DNA from: JADJLQ01 sp044227925
Lineage (GTDB): Bacteria > Bacteroidota > Bacteroidia > Chitinophagales > Saprospiraceae
DNA: 64,000 nucleotides
Direction: 5' to 3'
Assembly (NCBI GenBank): GCA_044227925.1
Contig: JBGAVW010000004.1
Location: 1 to 64,000 of the forward strand
Under the pieces are notes generated by a model. It worked only from the letters and a program-made list of their open reading frames with translations. It was not told where the DNA came from and did no database searches. A program made the translations under genes and the position numbers. Shown here in pieces: positions 26,080 through 34,759 of this stretch. The number at the start of each line of letters is the position of its first letter. Position 1 is the first letter of the stretch.

Positions 26080-27048
26080 ATGGCAAAATTCAGATCGAAT
26101 CACACCGGGAGTGGAAAAAGGGATAATAAAAAAAGCGGCTTTATAATTAAAGTGGCGGTGTATGGGATGGTGCTGTTATTTTTTTTATGGAAATTACTTA
26201 ACTATTTTAAAGCTTATGAAAATAATGAATTCAAATCAGCGAGCGCCGATACTGTGCCATTGTCCCTACCGGAGGAGGTAGAAAATAAAAAAGTATTTTC
26301 AGCCGAAAATGCAATTTCGTCCATCGATTTACCCAACCAGACTCTAACCAACACTCTGGTACGACACCGTCATTTTACTTTGTCGTATTCTGAATCCAAT
26401 GAACAAGCCGAATGGGTAGCTTATGAGCTCACAAGAGATAAATTGAATGCACCTAAAGTAGGCAGGTTTGACTATTTTTCTCCGGATAATGATATATTAA
26501 CCCGATCGGCTTTGCACAGAGATTATACCGGATCTGGTTATACGAGAGGGCATTTGGCACCAGCAGCGGATATGGCCTTTGATCAGAAAGCTGCTGAGGA
26601 GAGTTTTTATATGAGTAATATCTCTCCTCAGGAAAAGTATTTTAATCAGGGAGTATGGCGCGAGTTGGAAGAGAATGTAAGGGATTGGGCACGTTCGAAT
26701 CGCAGTTTATTTATAGTGACAGGGCCTGTTTTAACTCAGGGAATAATTAAAAAGATAGGAGAAAATCGAGTGAGTGTACCATATTTATTTTATAAAGTAG
26801 TATTAGATACAACCGGAATTGAAAAGAAAGGGATTGGTTTTGTACTCCCGAATAAAAAGAGTGAATTGCCATTGGAAGAATATATGGTTACTGTTGATAG
26901 TGTGGAGGTATTAACACAGCTCAATTTTTTCAATCCGGTTAATAAGAACTCTAATATAGAAGTATTAGAGAGCAAAATAGACAAATCTGCATGGCCTGTC
27001 AATGCAGAACGATATAAGAAAAGAATCAATGAATGGAATAAAAACTAA
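26080..27048 (+). CDS. Membrane-anchored DNA/RNA non-specific endonuclease (NucA type)
   Basis: The 322-residue protein has a basic N-terminus, one membrane helix (about residues 24-42) and an exported beta-beta-alpha-metal nuclease domain. The catalytic motif, usually DRGH, reads YTRGHLAPAADM (RGH near residue 157), followed by the metal-binding Asn region SNISPQEKYFNQGVWRELE. The N-terminal anchor suggests it stays on the outer face of the inner membrane. It probably degrades extracellular or periplasmic nucleic acid. A bidirectional terminator follows the stop codon. Confidence 0.9.
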   Translation: MAKFRSNHTGSGKRDNKKSGFIIKVAVYGMVLLFFLWKLLNYFKAYENNEFKSASADTVPLSLPEEVENKKVFSAENAISSIDLPNQTLTNTLVRHRHFTLSYSESNEQAEWVAYELTRDKLNAPKVGRFDYFSPDNDILTRSALHRDYTGSGYTRGHLAPAADMAFDQKAAEESFYMSNISPQEKYFNQGVWRELEENVRDWARSNRSLFIVTGPVLTQGIIKKIGENRVSVPYLFYKVVLDTTGIEKKGIGFVLPNKKSELPLEEYMVTVDSVEVLTQLNFFNPVNKNSNIEVLESKIDKSAWPVNAERYKKRINEWNKN

Positions 27049-27080
27049 AAAGGAATGAAGAGCATAATCTTCATTCCTTT
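27049..27080. terminator. Bidirectional terminator between the nuclease and the H1-like gene
   Basis: AAAGGAATGAAGA (27049-27061) pairs perfectly with TCTTCATTCCTTT (27068-27080) across a 6-base loop. On the minus strand the stem is followed by TTAGTTTTT; on the plus strand by TATC. It serves the two converging genes, best on the minus strand. Confidence 0.85.
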
Positions 27081-27104
27081 TATCAGATAAAAATACCGTA
27101 TGGG

Positions 27105-27461
27105 TTATTTTTTCTTTGCAGTAGTCTTTTTTGCTACTGCTTTTTTTGCTACTGGTTTAGCTTTTATAGTTGCTTTAGCTTTTGTTGCCGCCTTAGCTTT
27201 TGTTGACTCCTTAGCTTTTGTTGCTGCCTTAGCTTTTGTTGTCACCTTAGATTTAGGAGCTGCTTTTGATTTAGGAGCTGCTTTTGATTTAGCTTTAGGA
27301 GCAGCTTTGGCTTTTGCTGCTTCTGCTTTTGAATTCTTTTTCAAGTCGGCCCTATGGGCTCGCTCGTAAGTCTGAATGTCAGCAAATCTACCATTTGCAT
27401 CTCTTACAGCATACAGTTTTTTACCTGCTGTGCTACGATGTGTTGTTCTTTTACCTGCCAT
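27105..27461 (-). CDS. Histone H1-like Lys/Ala-rich small basic protein
   Basis: The 118-residue protein has a short ordered N-terminus with AGKKLYAVRDANGRFADIQT, then about 70 residues of low-complexity Lys/Ala/Pro repeats (KAAPKSK, TKAKAAT and similar). This is the composition of bacterial H1-like proteins such as HU tails and the AlgP/Hc1 type, which bind DNA or RNA. A -7 box lies 29 bases upstream and a strong terminator follows, so it is an independent transcript. The N-terminal part may be a separate small domain found in similar bacterial proteins. The DNA-binding role is inferred from charge only. Confidence 0.8.
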   Translation of the reverse strand: MAGKRTTHRSTAGKKLYAVRDANGRFADIQTYERAHRADLKKNSKAEAAKAKAAPKAKSKAAPKSKAAPKSKVTTKAKAATKAKESTKAKAATKAKATIKAKPVAKKAVAKKTTAKKK

Positions 27462-27490
27462 GATGTTTATTTTTTTAGTGAATAATATTT

Positions 27491-27498
27491 CAAATATA
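27491..27498 (-). promoter_or_regulatory. -7 promoter element of the H1-like gene
   Basis: On the minus strand the sequence reads TATATTTG, an exact TAnnTTTG match, ending 29 bases before the ATG at 27461. Confidence 0.55.
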
Positions 27499-27627
27499 TA
27501 AAAAATTGTAATATTTGTGAAATAAAGTAAATTAATTTTGCTTCTGTAGCAAAATCGTGATTATCTATTGATGTCAGTGATGGTATGATAGAATTATTAT
27601 AAAATGAAAATGCAATAGAATTTTTTA

Positions 27628-27635
27628 TAAGTTTG
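27628..27635 (+). promoter_or_regulatory. -7 promoter element of the HerA-like ATPase gene
   Basis: TAAGTTTG matches TAnnTTTG and ends 19 bases before the ATG at 27655. A second match, TAATTTTG at 27533-27540, could be an upstream alternative. Confidence 0.5.
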
Positions 27636-27654
27636 TAGGATAAAGGATAAGAAT

Positions 27655-29214
27655 ATGACAGATAAGATTACGTTGTTTTCAGAAAGTATACAAAATGGAT
27701 ATCAATTTAAAGGGGAGTCCATAATAATCGGAACAGCGATGCTTGAAAAGCAAGTGGTAAAGGATTTGTTTGTCAGGCTGCCATTAAGCACAATGAACAG
27801 GCATGGATTGATTGCAGGAGCAACGGGAACCGGTAAGACCAAATCTTTGCAATTACTGGCTGAAAATCTTTCAGCCCACGGTGTGCCCAGCTTACTGATG
27901 GACATTAAGGGTGATCTGAGTGGAATAGCCATTGCAGGGACCTCCAACACTCGAATAGTTGAAAGATCAGATGCCATTGGTATACCTTTTATCCCTTCTG
28001 ATAACCCGGTTGAGTTTTTAAGTTTATCCAATGAAAGAGGAATACAACTAAGAGCAACGGTCACTGAGTTTGGTCCAGTATTATTTTCCAAAATATTAGG
28101 ACTAAATGAGACCCAGTCCGGGGTAATGGCACTTATATTTAAATATTGCGATGACAAAAATCTGCCACTCTTAGATCTCGCCGATGTAAAAAAAGTACTT
28201 ACTTTTTTATCTAACGAAGGTAAAGAATCTATAGAAAAAGAATATGGGCGGATGTCCACTGCTTCGGTAGGTACTATAATCAGAAATATTATTGAACTGG
28301 AACAACAGGGAGCTGAACAATTTTTTGGCGAGAGGTCATTTGATGTACATGACCTGATGCGAAAAGATAAAGAAGGCAGGGGCATGATTTCCATTTTGAG
28401 ACTGACTGACATACAGGACAAACCAAAACTCTTTGCCAGTTTTATGCTTCAAATGATGGCCGAAATTTACGCTTCATTTCCAGAGGCCGGGGATGTAGAC
28501 AAACCCAAATTATGTCTTTTTATCGACGAAGCACACTTGATATTTGAGGATGCAACGGATGCCTTATTAGATCAAATTGAGACTATAATTAAACTCATTC
28601 GGTCCAAAGGGGTGGGTATATTTTTTATAACTCAAAATCCAACAGATGTACCCTCTTCTGTACTAAGTCAATTGGGTTTGAAAATTCAACATGCTTTGCG
28701 GGCATTTACTGCCAATGACAGAAAAGCGATAAAAGCAGCGTCAGAAAATTATCCACTTACCGATTTTTATGATGTTGATCAGCACATCACGGAGCTGGGG
28801 ATAGGTGAGGCATTTGTCACCTCTTTGAGTGAAAAAGGTATTCCAACGCCATTGGTGCATGTCATGATGCGTCCTCCCGGGTCCAGAATGGATGTACTTT
28901 CATCTGCCGAGATAGAGTCTATAGTAAACAGATCTGAGTTAGTAACATTTTATAATGAAGTGATCAACAGAGAAAGTGCATATGAAATACTTAACGGGGT
29001 ATTGAATGAAGCGCAAGGACAAGAGCAGGAAATAGAAACAGACGAACCAAAGCGAAAAGAAAAAAGCACATTTGAAAAGATTATGGGGAGTACTGTCACA
29101 CGACAGGTGGGGAGGACTGTGGCCAGGGAATTAACCAGAGGGCTTTTGGGTGTGTTGGGAGTAAGGACGACGGTACGCAGAAAGCGGAAAACTTCAGGAT
29201 TTAAGTGGTTTTAA
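27655..29214 (+). CDS. HerA-like/DUF853 ATPase
   Basis: The 519-residue protein matches the DUF853 branch of FtsK/HerA-type P-loop ATPases. Walker A is GATGTGKT (residues 55-62), Walker B is LFIDEAHLIF (near residue 289) and a sensor-like segment FFITQNPTDVP follows. The C-terminal tail is Glu-rich then Arg-rich (VRRKRKTSG). Members are annotated as helicases or nucleic acid pumps, mostly by homology to archaeal HerA; no NurA nuclease gene is adjacent. It converges on a thioredoxin-like gene with 6 bases between stop codons. Confidence 0.88.
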   Translation: MTDKITLFSESIQNGYQFKGESIIIGTAMLEKQVVKDLFVRLPLSTMNRHGLIAGATGTGKTKSLQLLAENLSAHGVPSLLMDIKGDLSGIAIAGTSNTRIVERSDAIGIPFIPSDNPVEFLSLSNERGIQLRATVTEFGPVLFSKILGLNETQSGVMALIFKYCDDKNLPLLDLADVKKVLTFLSNEGKESIEKEYGRMSTASVGTIIRNIIELEQQGAEQFFGERSFDVHDLMRKDKEGRGMISILRLTDIQDKPKLFASFMLQMMAEIYASFPEAGDVDKPKLCLFIDEAHLIFEDATDALLDQIETIIKLIRSKGVGIFFITQNPTDVPSSVLSQLGLKIQHALRAFTANDRKAIKAASENYPLTDFYDVDQHITELGIGEAFVTSLSEKGIPTPLVHVMMRPPGSRMDVLSSAEIESIVNRSELVTFYNEVINRESAYEILNGVLNEAQGQEQEIETDEPKRKEKSTFEKIMGSTVTRQVGRTVARELTRGLLGVLGVRTTVRRKRKTSGFKWF

Positions 29215-29220
29215 AGAAGA

Positions 29221-29835
29221 TCAGTTCTTCTTTTTAATAGTCTCTGCACTGGGTGAAATTGTGGGAGGGATCATTTCTGATTTATGAAATTCCATTTTAG
29301 GTTTAGAATTGGTGGGCTTAAACCGACTTACAAATTCATTCCAGGGAGTGTTAAGATAAATATCGTTTGCAAAATAATACATGATTCGCTCCAGCTCATC
29401 CACAGTCTGGTAACCTTGAATAGGTTGAATGATTTGATTGTCCTCATCTAAAAAGACTAAGGTAGGGAATCCCAAATCACCCAAGCTAAGCACTATGGCC
29501 AGTTCATGGTATCCACTATTATCTAATTTGAAAAGCTTTTTGTCAAAAATGATGTCTTTTTTAAATTGGGCATTAAAGCGAACGGGGAAGAAATTTTCAT
29601 TTAAATAATGAGAAATGAATTCGTTTTGAAATGTGGAGAGATCAAGTTTACGGCAAAAAGCACAATTGTCGGTGTAGAGATCAACCATTATTTTTTTTCG
29701 TGGTTGTTCCACTCTAAGGGCTTCAACTTGCTCAAAAGTAAGCCATTTGATTTTCGTGGCATTTTGAGCATTGGCTGACATGGATCCCAGAATCATCAAA
29801 AGAAAGCAAAAACTAGTATCAAATGTTTTCCCCAT
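29221..29835 (-). CDS. Exported thioredoxin-like protein
   Basis: The 204-residue protein has a signal peptide (about residues 1-23) and a thioredoxin fold with VDLYTDNCAFCRKLDLSTF, giving a CAFC redox pair near residues 58-61. FPTLVFLDEDNQII contains the cis-Pro expected of the fold. It is probably a periplasmic thiol-disulfide protein related to DUF255/thioredoxin-fold families. A TTG-N18-TATTTTTG promoter lies upstream, so it is transcribed alone. Confidence 0.85.
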   Translation of the reverse strand: MGKTFDTSFCFLLMILGSMSANAQNATKIKWLTFEQVEALRVEQPRKKIMVDLYTDNCAFCRKLDLSTFQNEFISHYLNENFFPVRFNAQFKKDIIFDKKLFKLDNSGYHELAIVLSLGDLGFPTLVFLDEDNQIIQPIQGYQTVDELERIMYYFANDIYLNTPWNEFVSRFKPTNSKPKMEFHKSEMIPPTISPSAETIKKKN

Positions 29836-29858
29836 TAGATCATATTGATTATCACATT

Positions 29859-29887
29859 CAAAAATACTACCATAAAAACAAATTCAA
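29859..29887 (-). promoter_or_regulatory. Promoter (-33 and -7) of the thioredoxin-like gene
   Basis: On the minus strand TTG (29887-29885) is followed after 18 bases by TATTTTTG (29866-29859), close to the Bacteroidota consensus. The -7 box ends 23 bases before the ATG. Confidence 0.6.
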
Positions 29888-30005
29888 GTTCTTCTATGGT
29901 ATATTATACATAGATTTAAAACAACTTTAACGATTTCGTTAATTAAAGGTAGTATTTGCCTGATTTTCAATATGTTTTTTAACAGGAAGAGGTGGTAAAA
30001 GGGAT

Positions 30006-31037
30006 TCATTTTTCATCATTATAATAAACACGTAGCTCATCTGTACCGATATTAGTTGTCCATCCGACTGGAGCATTAATTTTTGGTGAAGGAATCCCAT
30101 AATGGAGTGGACTTTTACTTTGAGTACACCACAGCTCGTCCCATAGATTGGTTTCGATAAATGAATTTAAAGTTTTTGCTCCACCTTCCACCAAGATGGA
30201 TGAAAGCCCGGCTTTGAGTAAGTTTTTCATTAAATCAGTTAAATCATCAAACCAAGGCATTATGCGGACATTTGAATTATAAACTTTGTTCTCATTTTCT
30301 GTCAACAACCAGGTAGTATAACCATCATTAAAAAGATGATAGTCTGGAGGGATAGTACCTGACCTATCCATAATTATCCTTACCGGATTATTGCCATAAT
30401 ACAATCGATTGGTCAAAGAGGGGTTATCTATTTTGGCCGTATTGGTTCCAATCAATATACCATCTACCTGGTGTCTTATTTTGTGAACCAGGTATTCGGA
30501 CCAGCTATTGGAAATCTTTATTCTTTGGTCCGACCTTCCCAAGTATCCGTCTGAACTGCAAGCAAATTTCAGGGTGATATAAGGCAACCCTGTATTCATA
30601 TTTTTATTGAAAACCTTATTCAGATTTTTTGCCTCGGATTCCAAATCAGATAATACTACCTGTACATTATTTGACTCCAAAATTTTTAACCCTTTTCCAT
30701 TTATTTTTGGGTTGGGATCCACCTGTCCTACCACTACTTTTTTAATTTTTCTTCGAATGATTTCATCTACACACGGAGGTGTCTTTCCATGTATACAGCA
30801 AGGTTCCAGGTTCACATAAAGGGTGCTGTTTTCTATTTTTTCTTGATCGTGGATTTGCACATTGGATAAAGCTTCAATCTCCGCATGTGGAGCACCAAAT
30901 GCAGAATGAAAACCTTCGCCAATAATGACATGTTGGTGGACAAGCACCGCTCCAACCAATGGGTTCGTCCTGGTTTTACCAATCCCCAACCGCGCAAGTT
31001 GGAAGCAACGGCGCATATATAAATCATCTGAATTCAT
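30006..31037 (-). CDS. ribD: Bifunctional riboflavin biosynthesis deaminase/reductase
   Basis: RibD deaminates and then reduces the pyrimidine intermediate of riboflavin synthesis. The 343-residue protein has the deaminase zinc motifs HAEIEAL and PCCIHGKTPPC, followed by VVGQVDPNPKINGKG. The C-terminal reductase domain contains YITLKFACSSDGYLG and SILVEGGAKTLNSFI. Both domains are complete. Its ATG directly follows the stop codon of the cysteine desulfurase gene, so it is the third gene of the glmM operon. Confidence 0.94.
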   Translation of the reverse strand: MNSDDLYMRRCFQLARLGIGKTRTNPLVGAVLVHQHVIIGEGFHSAFGAPHAEIEALSNVQIHDQEKIENSTLYVNLEPCCIHGKTPPCVDEIIRRKIKKVVVGQVDPNPKINGKGLKILESNNVQVVLSDLESEAKNLNKVFNKNMNTGLPYITLKFACSSDGYLGRSDQRIKISNSWSEYLVHKIRHQVDGILIGTNTAKIDNPSLTNRLYYGNNPVRIIMDRSGTIPPDYHLFNDGYTTWLLTENENKVYNSNVRIMPWFDDLTDLMKNLLKAGLSSILVEGGAKTLNSFIETNLWDELWCTQSKSPLHYGIPSPKINAPVGWTTNIGTDELRVYYNDEK

Positions 31038-32180
31038 TTAAGCAGAGTATACAGGATACCAGGTATGAAGTAAAGATAATACCTGGTCTATTTCGTCAGG
31101 TGTATTTAAATGAGAAAATGAAAAACGAATAGTTTTTCTATCCGTTGGATGCCGAATGGCATTTAATACATGGGATTCCTGTTCTGATCCCGAAACACAA
31201 GCGCTACCGCCTGACACACTTACTCCTGCAATATCGAAGTTCATTAGTAATAAATCTGACTTGGGATTTGCCGGAAAGGAGACACTCAGAATGGTGTGGG
31301 TTACATGGCCATTTGGGTCACCATTTATCCGAATGTCACTATTCAGTTCTTTGAGTTTTTCGGTAAAATAGTTTTTCAATGAAATTATATGAATATTATG
31401 ACTTTCCATATTCCCGATGGCGAGGTTGAGTGCTTTTGCCATACCCAAAATATTATGTACTGATTCCGTGCCCCCGCGCATATTCCTTTCCTGGCCGCCA
31501 CCATCAATGAAGGGATTGATTTTGATGCGGTTACTGATATATATAAACCCAACGCCTTTTGGGCCATTAAATTTATGTGCAGAAGCAGACAGAAAATCCA
31601 ATTGAATCTGTTGTAGATTTATTGATATATGACCGACAGATTGAACTGCATCCGTGTGAAGGTAAGCTCTGTACTTTTTACACAGTAAGCTTATTTCTTC
31701 GAGTGGATTGATATTGCCTAATTCGTTATTGATATGCATCAATGAAACCAATGTTGGAGAGTGGGACGCACCAAGCTCTTTTTCCAGTTCTGATAAATCT
31801 ATCCGCCCATACTGATCAACATCCAGGAATTTTATATCCGTATTAAAATCCCGCCTGCAGCTCTCGATAGTATGTATTACAGCGTGATGCTCAATAGGTG
31901 AACTGATGATTTTTTTTATTCCCAAATCACGCACAGCACATTTTATCGCAGTATTATTCGATTCTGTACCACCCGAGGTGAAAAAAATTTCACCAATGGA
32001 AGCATTCAGGTGTTTTGCTATTGATTTACGGGCATCCTCTATCTGTGCACGGGCCTTGCGACCTTCGGCATGAATAGAAGAAGGGTTCCCTGAATAATCA
32101 GTTAAGGCTTCTTGCATGATTTCCAATACCTCAGGCAACAAAGGAGTGGAGGCAGCGTGGTCTAAATAGATTCTTTTCAT
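31038..32180 (-). CDS. Cysteine desulfurase (NifS/IscS family)
   Basis: This PLP enzyme takes sulfur from cysteine for iron-sulfur clusters and thiolated tRNA. The 380-residue protein has TSGGTESNNTAIK, the PLP Asp region YLHTDAVQSVGH, the Lys in SASAHKFNGPKG (about residue 200) and the active-site Cys loop SGGSACVSGSEQESHVL (about residue 325). The cysteine sits in the short-loop region typical of IscS/NifS rather than SufS. It overlaps glmM by four bases and abuts ribD. No iscU lies beside it, so its exact role among paralogues is open. Confidence 0.92.
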   Translation of the reverse strand: MKRIYLDHAASTPLLPEVLEIMQEALTDYSGNPSSIHAEGRKARAQIEDARKSIAKHLNASIGEIFFTSGGTESNNTAIKCAVRDLGIKKIISSPIEHHAVIHTIESCRRDFNTDIKFLDVDQYGRIDLSELEKELGASHSPTLVSLMHINNELGNINPLEEISLLCKKYRAYLHTDAVQSVGHISINLQQIQLDFLSASAHKFNGPKGVGFIYISNRIKINPFIDGGGQERNMRGGTESVHNILGMAKALNLAIGNMESHNIHIISLKNYFTEKLKELNSDIRINGDPNGHVTHTILSVSFPANPKSDLLLMNFDIAGVSVSGGSACVSGSEQESHVLNAIRHPTDRKTIRFSFSHLNTPDEIDQVLSLLHTWYPVYSA

Positions 32181-33562
32181 TTCAATAAAAGTTGGATTTC
32201 CTGAATGGAATGTATCAGGTCATTTGCTAAGATATCGGCTTTTTCTTTAGTTTTACTTTCAGCATAAATCCGTATAATCGGTTCTGTGTTGGATCGTCTC
32301 AGATGCACCCATTCGTTTTTCATAGTTATCTTTACACCGTCTTCAGTATTGATATCATATTTAGCATACTTAATTTTTATTTTTTCTAATATTTGGTCTA
32401 TTTGGTTTTTATCGTGTAGTTCAATTTTGTTTTTTGACATTTCATATTCGGGGTAACTGGCTCTTAATGCGCTTGCAGTGGTATTTTTAGTTGCCATTAA
32501 AGACAAAAATAATGCTATACCGACCATGGCATCCCTTCCATAGTGTAACTCAGGATAAATAATTCCGCCATTGCCTTCTCCACCTATAATGGCATCGACT
32601 TCTTTCATTCTCGAAACTACATTCACTTCCCCTACAGCTGAACTAAAGTAATTTCCCCCATGTGCATGCGTAACATCGCGAAGAGCAAGAGTTGAAGATA
32701 AATTTGAAACTGTATTACCTGGCGTATGAGAAAGTACATAGTCTGCAACTGCCACCAGAGTATATTCCTCCCCAAAGAAACTACCATCTTGTGAAACCAG
32801 AGCCAGGCGATCAACATCCGGATCCACAATGATACCCAGGTCAGCTTTACGTTCTACGACAGCCTGTCGAATTTCAATGATATTCTCAGGCAGAGGTTCA
32901 GGGTTATGATTAAATACGCCATTAATTTCACCATTTAAAATAATACATTCAGCTCCTAATCTGGCCAATAGCGGAGGTATGGCCAACGCTCCCGTGCTAT
33001 TGATTGCATCAAGCACTACTTTATATTTTTTTGTTTTGATGGCATCCACTTGTACCAATGGCAGATTTAATATTGCATCAATATGTTGCCCTATGGTATC
33101 CTCCATTTTAGTAACGGATCCAATGGAGTGATGTGTACCGTACTTTATTGGAGATTCACCCAATTCTAACACTTTCTTCCCGGTCTCGTTGTCGATAAAT
33201 TCACCTTTTTCGTTCATAAATTTTAAAGCATTCCATTCCATAGGATTATGGCTGGCTGTGATCATTATTCCGCCGTGGGTCTGATGATGTATAATGCCCA
33301 TTTCCAGTGATGGGGTAGTGGTCAGCCCGGCATCAAAAACATCTACTCCTAATGCGACCAATGTGGCCTGGACCAAGGATTGTACCATTTCGCCAGAGTT
33401 TCGCCCATCTCTGCCAACTATAAGTCTGGGACGGCTGTACTTGTGAATCATCATGGTGGCAAAACCAGAAGTAAATGCTACGATGTCAGGGGGAGTGAGA
33501 TTTTCACCAGGCAATCCACCTATAGTGCCCCGAATACCTGAAATTGATTTTATTAATGTCAA
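32177..33562 (-). CDS. glmM: Phosphoglucosamine mutase / phosphohexomutase
   Basis: The 461-residue alpha-D-phosphohexomutase has SISGIRGTIGG at the start, the phosphoserine loop TASHNPMEWNALK (Ser 104), the metal loop DPDVDRLA (near 249), the sugar loop GEGNGG (near 330) and the phosphate loop RRSNTEPIIRIY near the end. GlmM is the best match in Bacteroidota, though phosphomannomutase cannot be excluded. The start is a TTG at 33562: no in-frame ATG, GTG or TTG lies upstream before the -7 box, and SGIRG must be included. It heads the glmM-desulfurase-ribD operon. Confidence 0.86.
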   Translation of the reverse strand: MTLIKSISGIRGTIGGLPGENLTPPDIVAFTSGFATMMIHKYSRPRLIVGRDGRNSGEMVQSLVQATLVALGVDVFDAGLTTTPSLEMGIIHHQTHGGIMITASHNPMEWNALKFMNEKGEFIDNETGKKVLELGESPIKYGTHHSIGSVTKMEDTIGQHIDAILNLPLVQVDAIKTKKYKVVLDAINSTGALAIPPLLARLGAECIILNGEINGVFNHNPEPLPENIIEIRQAVVERKADLGIIVDPDVDRLALVSQDGSFFGEEYTLVAVADYVLSHTPGNTVSNLSSTLALRDVTHAHGGNYFSSAVGEVNVVSRMKEVDAIIGGEGNGGIIYPELHYGRDAMVGIALFLSLMATKNTTASALRASYPEYEMSKNKIELHDKNQIDQILEKIKIKYAKYDINTEDGVKITMKNEWVHLRRSNTEPIIRIYAESKTKEKADILANDLIHSIQEIQLLLK

Positions 33563-33588
33563 AGTTGAATTCTTTTTATTAAAAGTGC

Positions 33589-33596
33589 CAAAATTA
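33589..33596 (-). promoter_or_regulatory. -7 promoter element of the glmM operon
   Basis: On the minus strand the sequence reads TAATTTTG, an exact TAnnTTTG match, ending 26 bases before the TTG start. Confidence 0.55.
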
Positions 33597-33635
33597 GGGT
33601 ATTCAGCTCATATTCATTTGGTATAGGAAGGAAAA

Positions 33636-33643
33636 TACATTTG
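33636..33643 (+). promoter_or_regulatory. -7 promoter element of the O-antigen ligase-like pair
   Basis: TACATTTG matches TAnnTTTG exactly. Its last bases form the TTG that would begin the longer ORF, so the ATG at 33665, 21 bases downstream, is the better start. A TTTG at 33617-33620 is 15 bases upstream, shorter than usual for -33. Confidence 0.55.
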
Positions 33644-33664
33644 TATCTTGAGCCGATATTGAAG

Positions 33665-34759
33665 ATGGATCGTAACAGAATTACGGAATATTCCAGTTGG
33701 CTCGGCGCTGTATATATTGCAATAAGTGTATTCTCCATTGCAGGACAATCTGTTTTGTTGGTTTTTATGTTTTTAGTAAGTGTGATTTATTATTTCAATA
33801 ATGAAAGAAGAAATACAGGTAAAATTGACTCACGACTGGTGTGGCTAAGTATTCCGGCTGTGTATATGTTTTCATTATTTTATTGCAGGGATTTTCTAAG
33901 AGGGTGGAATCAATGGCTTAATATGGTTCCTTTGATAGTACTGTGTTTTTATTTTTTCGTTTTTTCGGCTCATTTGAAAAAGCAATATCTGGTTTTTGGA
34001 TTTATATCTGCTGTCCTGGCAAGTATTGCAGGTCAAATCTTATTTCCGGTGTTTCATTTACCTGTGTGGACAAAAGGCACCTCGCCAATCAGTTTTTTTC
34101 ATGCCGCGGATAATAATAGCTGGATCATCTGGGCTGCTGCCATTATTGCCATTGATTATATAAAGAATAAATTGGTCAAGGTATTATTGTTTTTAATATT
34201 TGAATTGGCGCTGTTGTATTTTGGATCAATACGATTGGCCGTCTTTGTATGGATATTTTATATAATCCATTTTCTTTCTCGTAAAATATCAATTAAAGAG
34301 TTGGCAGTACAAATGGTTACTGTATTTCCAATCTTAGTAATTATATCCTACACTCTTTTTCCATCTTTTAATGCTGTATTAGCCCAGGCACCTGAATATA
34401 GTCTAAAAATCAAAAACGAAATTGTATTTTCCTGGTACCAATTTATCAAACATCCGATTACAGGGGTGGGTATAGGTGATTATTTGCATGCTATGTGGAA
34501 TGAGTATAATGATCATAAACTGACCAATCCCGACAAGCCTTTCTTACAGTTTTTTCATCTGGTGGTAAGTACCGGTTTAGTGGGAATGTGGCCATTGTAC
34601 ATGATATTGAAGACATTACGGATCGAAAATACTCCTGTCTTTATGCTGACTTTATACTTATTTGCCTGCTTGTTATTTTTTGCACCTTTTACTTCACAGG
34701 TATCCTGTAGTGCATTTATTCTTCCTTTTTTAATTAACAGAATAGATGAAAGTATATGA
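33665..34759 (+). CDS. O-antigen ligase-like (Wzy_C) membrane protein, first of a pair
   Basis: The 364-residue protein has about ten hydrophobic segments and a periplasmic loop near residues 240-300 with FIKHPITGVGIGDYLHAMWNEYND. That segment resembles the large loop of O-antigen ligase/polymerase (Wzy_C/WaaL) proteins. It would join or polymerise surface glycans at the outer face of the inner membrane. Its stop overlaps the start of the next gene by four bases, and that neighbour is of the same type. No glycosyltransferase genes adjoin. Substrate unknown. Confidence 0.78.
   Translation: MDRNRITEYSSWLGAVYIAISVFSIAGQSVLLVFMFLVSVIYYFNNERRNTGKIDSRLVWLSIPAVYMFSLFYCRDFLRGWNQWLNMVPLIVLCFYFFVFSAHLKKQYLVFGFISAVLASIAGQILFPVFHLPVWTKGTSPISFFHAADNNSWIIWAAAIIAIDYIKNKLVKVLLFLIFELALLYFGSIRLAVFVWIFYIIHFLSRKISIKELAVQMVTVFPILVIISYTLFPSFNAVLAQAPEYSLKIKNEIVFSWYQFIKHPITGVGIGDYLHAMWNEYNDHKLTNPDKPFLQFFHLVVSTGLVGMWPLYMILKTLRIENTPVFMLTLYLFACLLFFAPFTSQVSCSAFILPFLINRIDESI

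Noticed and set aside
27100..27369. Hydrophobic 89-residue ORF on the plus strand
   Set aside because: It is the antisense shadow of the Lys/Ala-rich gene: Lys and Ala codons read backwards give Phe, Leu and Ala.
27702..28421. 239-residue minus-strand ORF opposite the HerA-like gene
   Set aside because: It is Ser-rich with no domain and fully overlaps a clear P-loop ATPase gene on the other strand.
30006..33562. Alternative reading of the glmM-desulfurase-ribD cluster as an iron-sulfur assembly operon
   Set aside because: No iscU, sufB/C/D or hscA/B genes are present; only the desulfurase belongs to that pathway.
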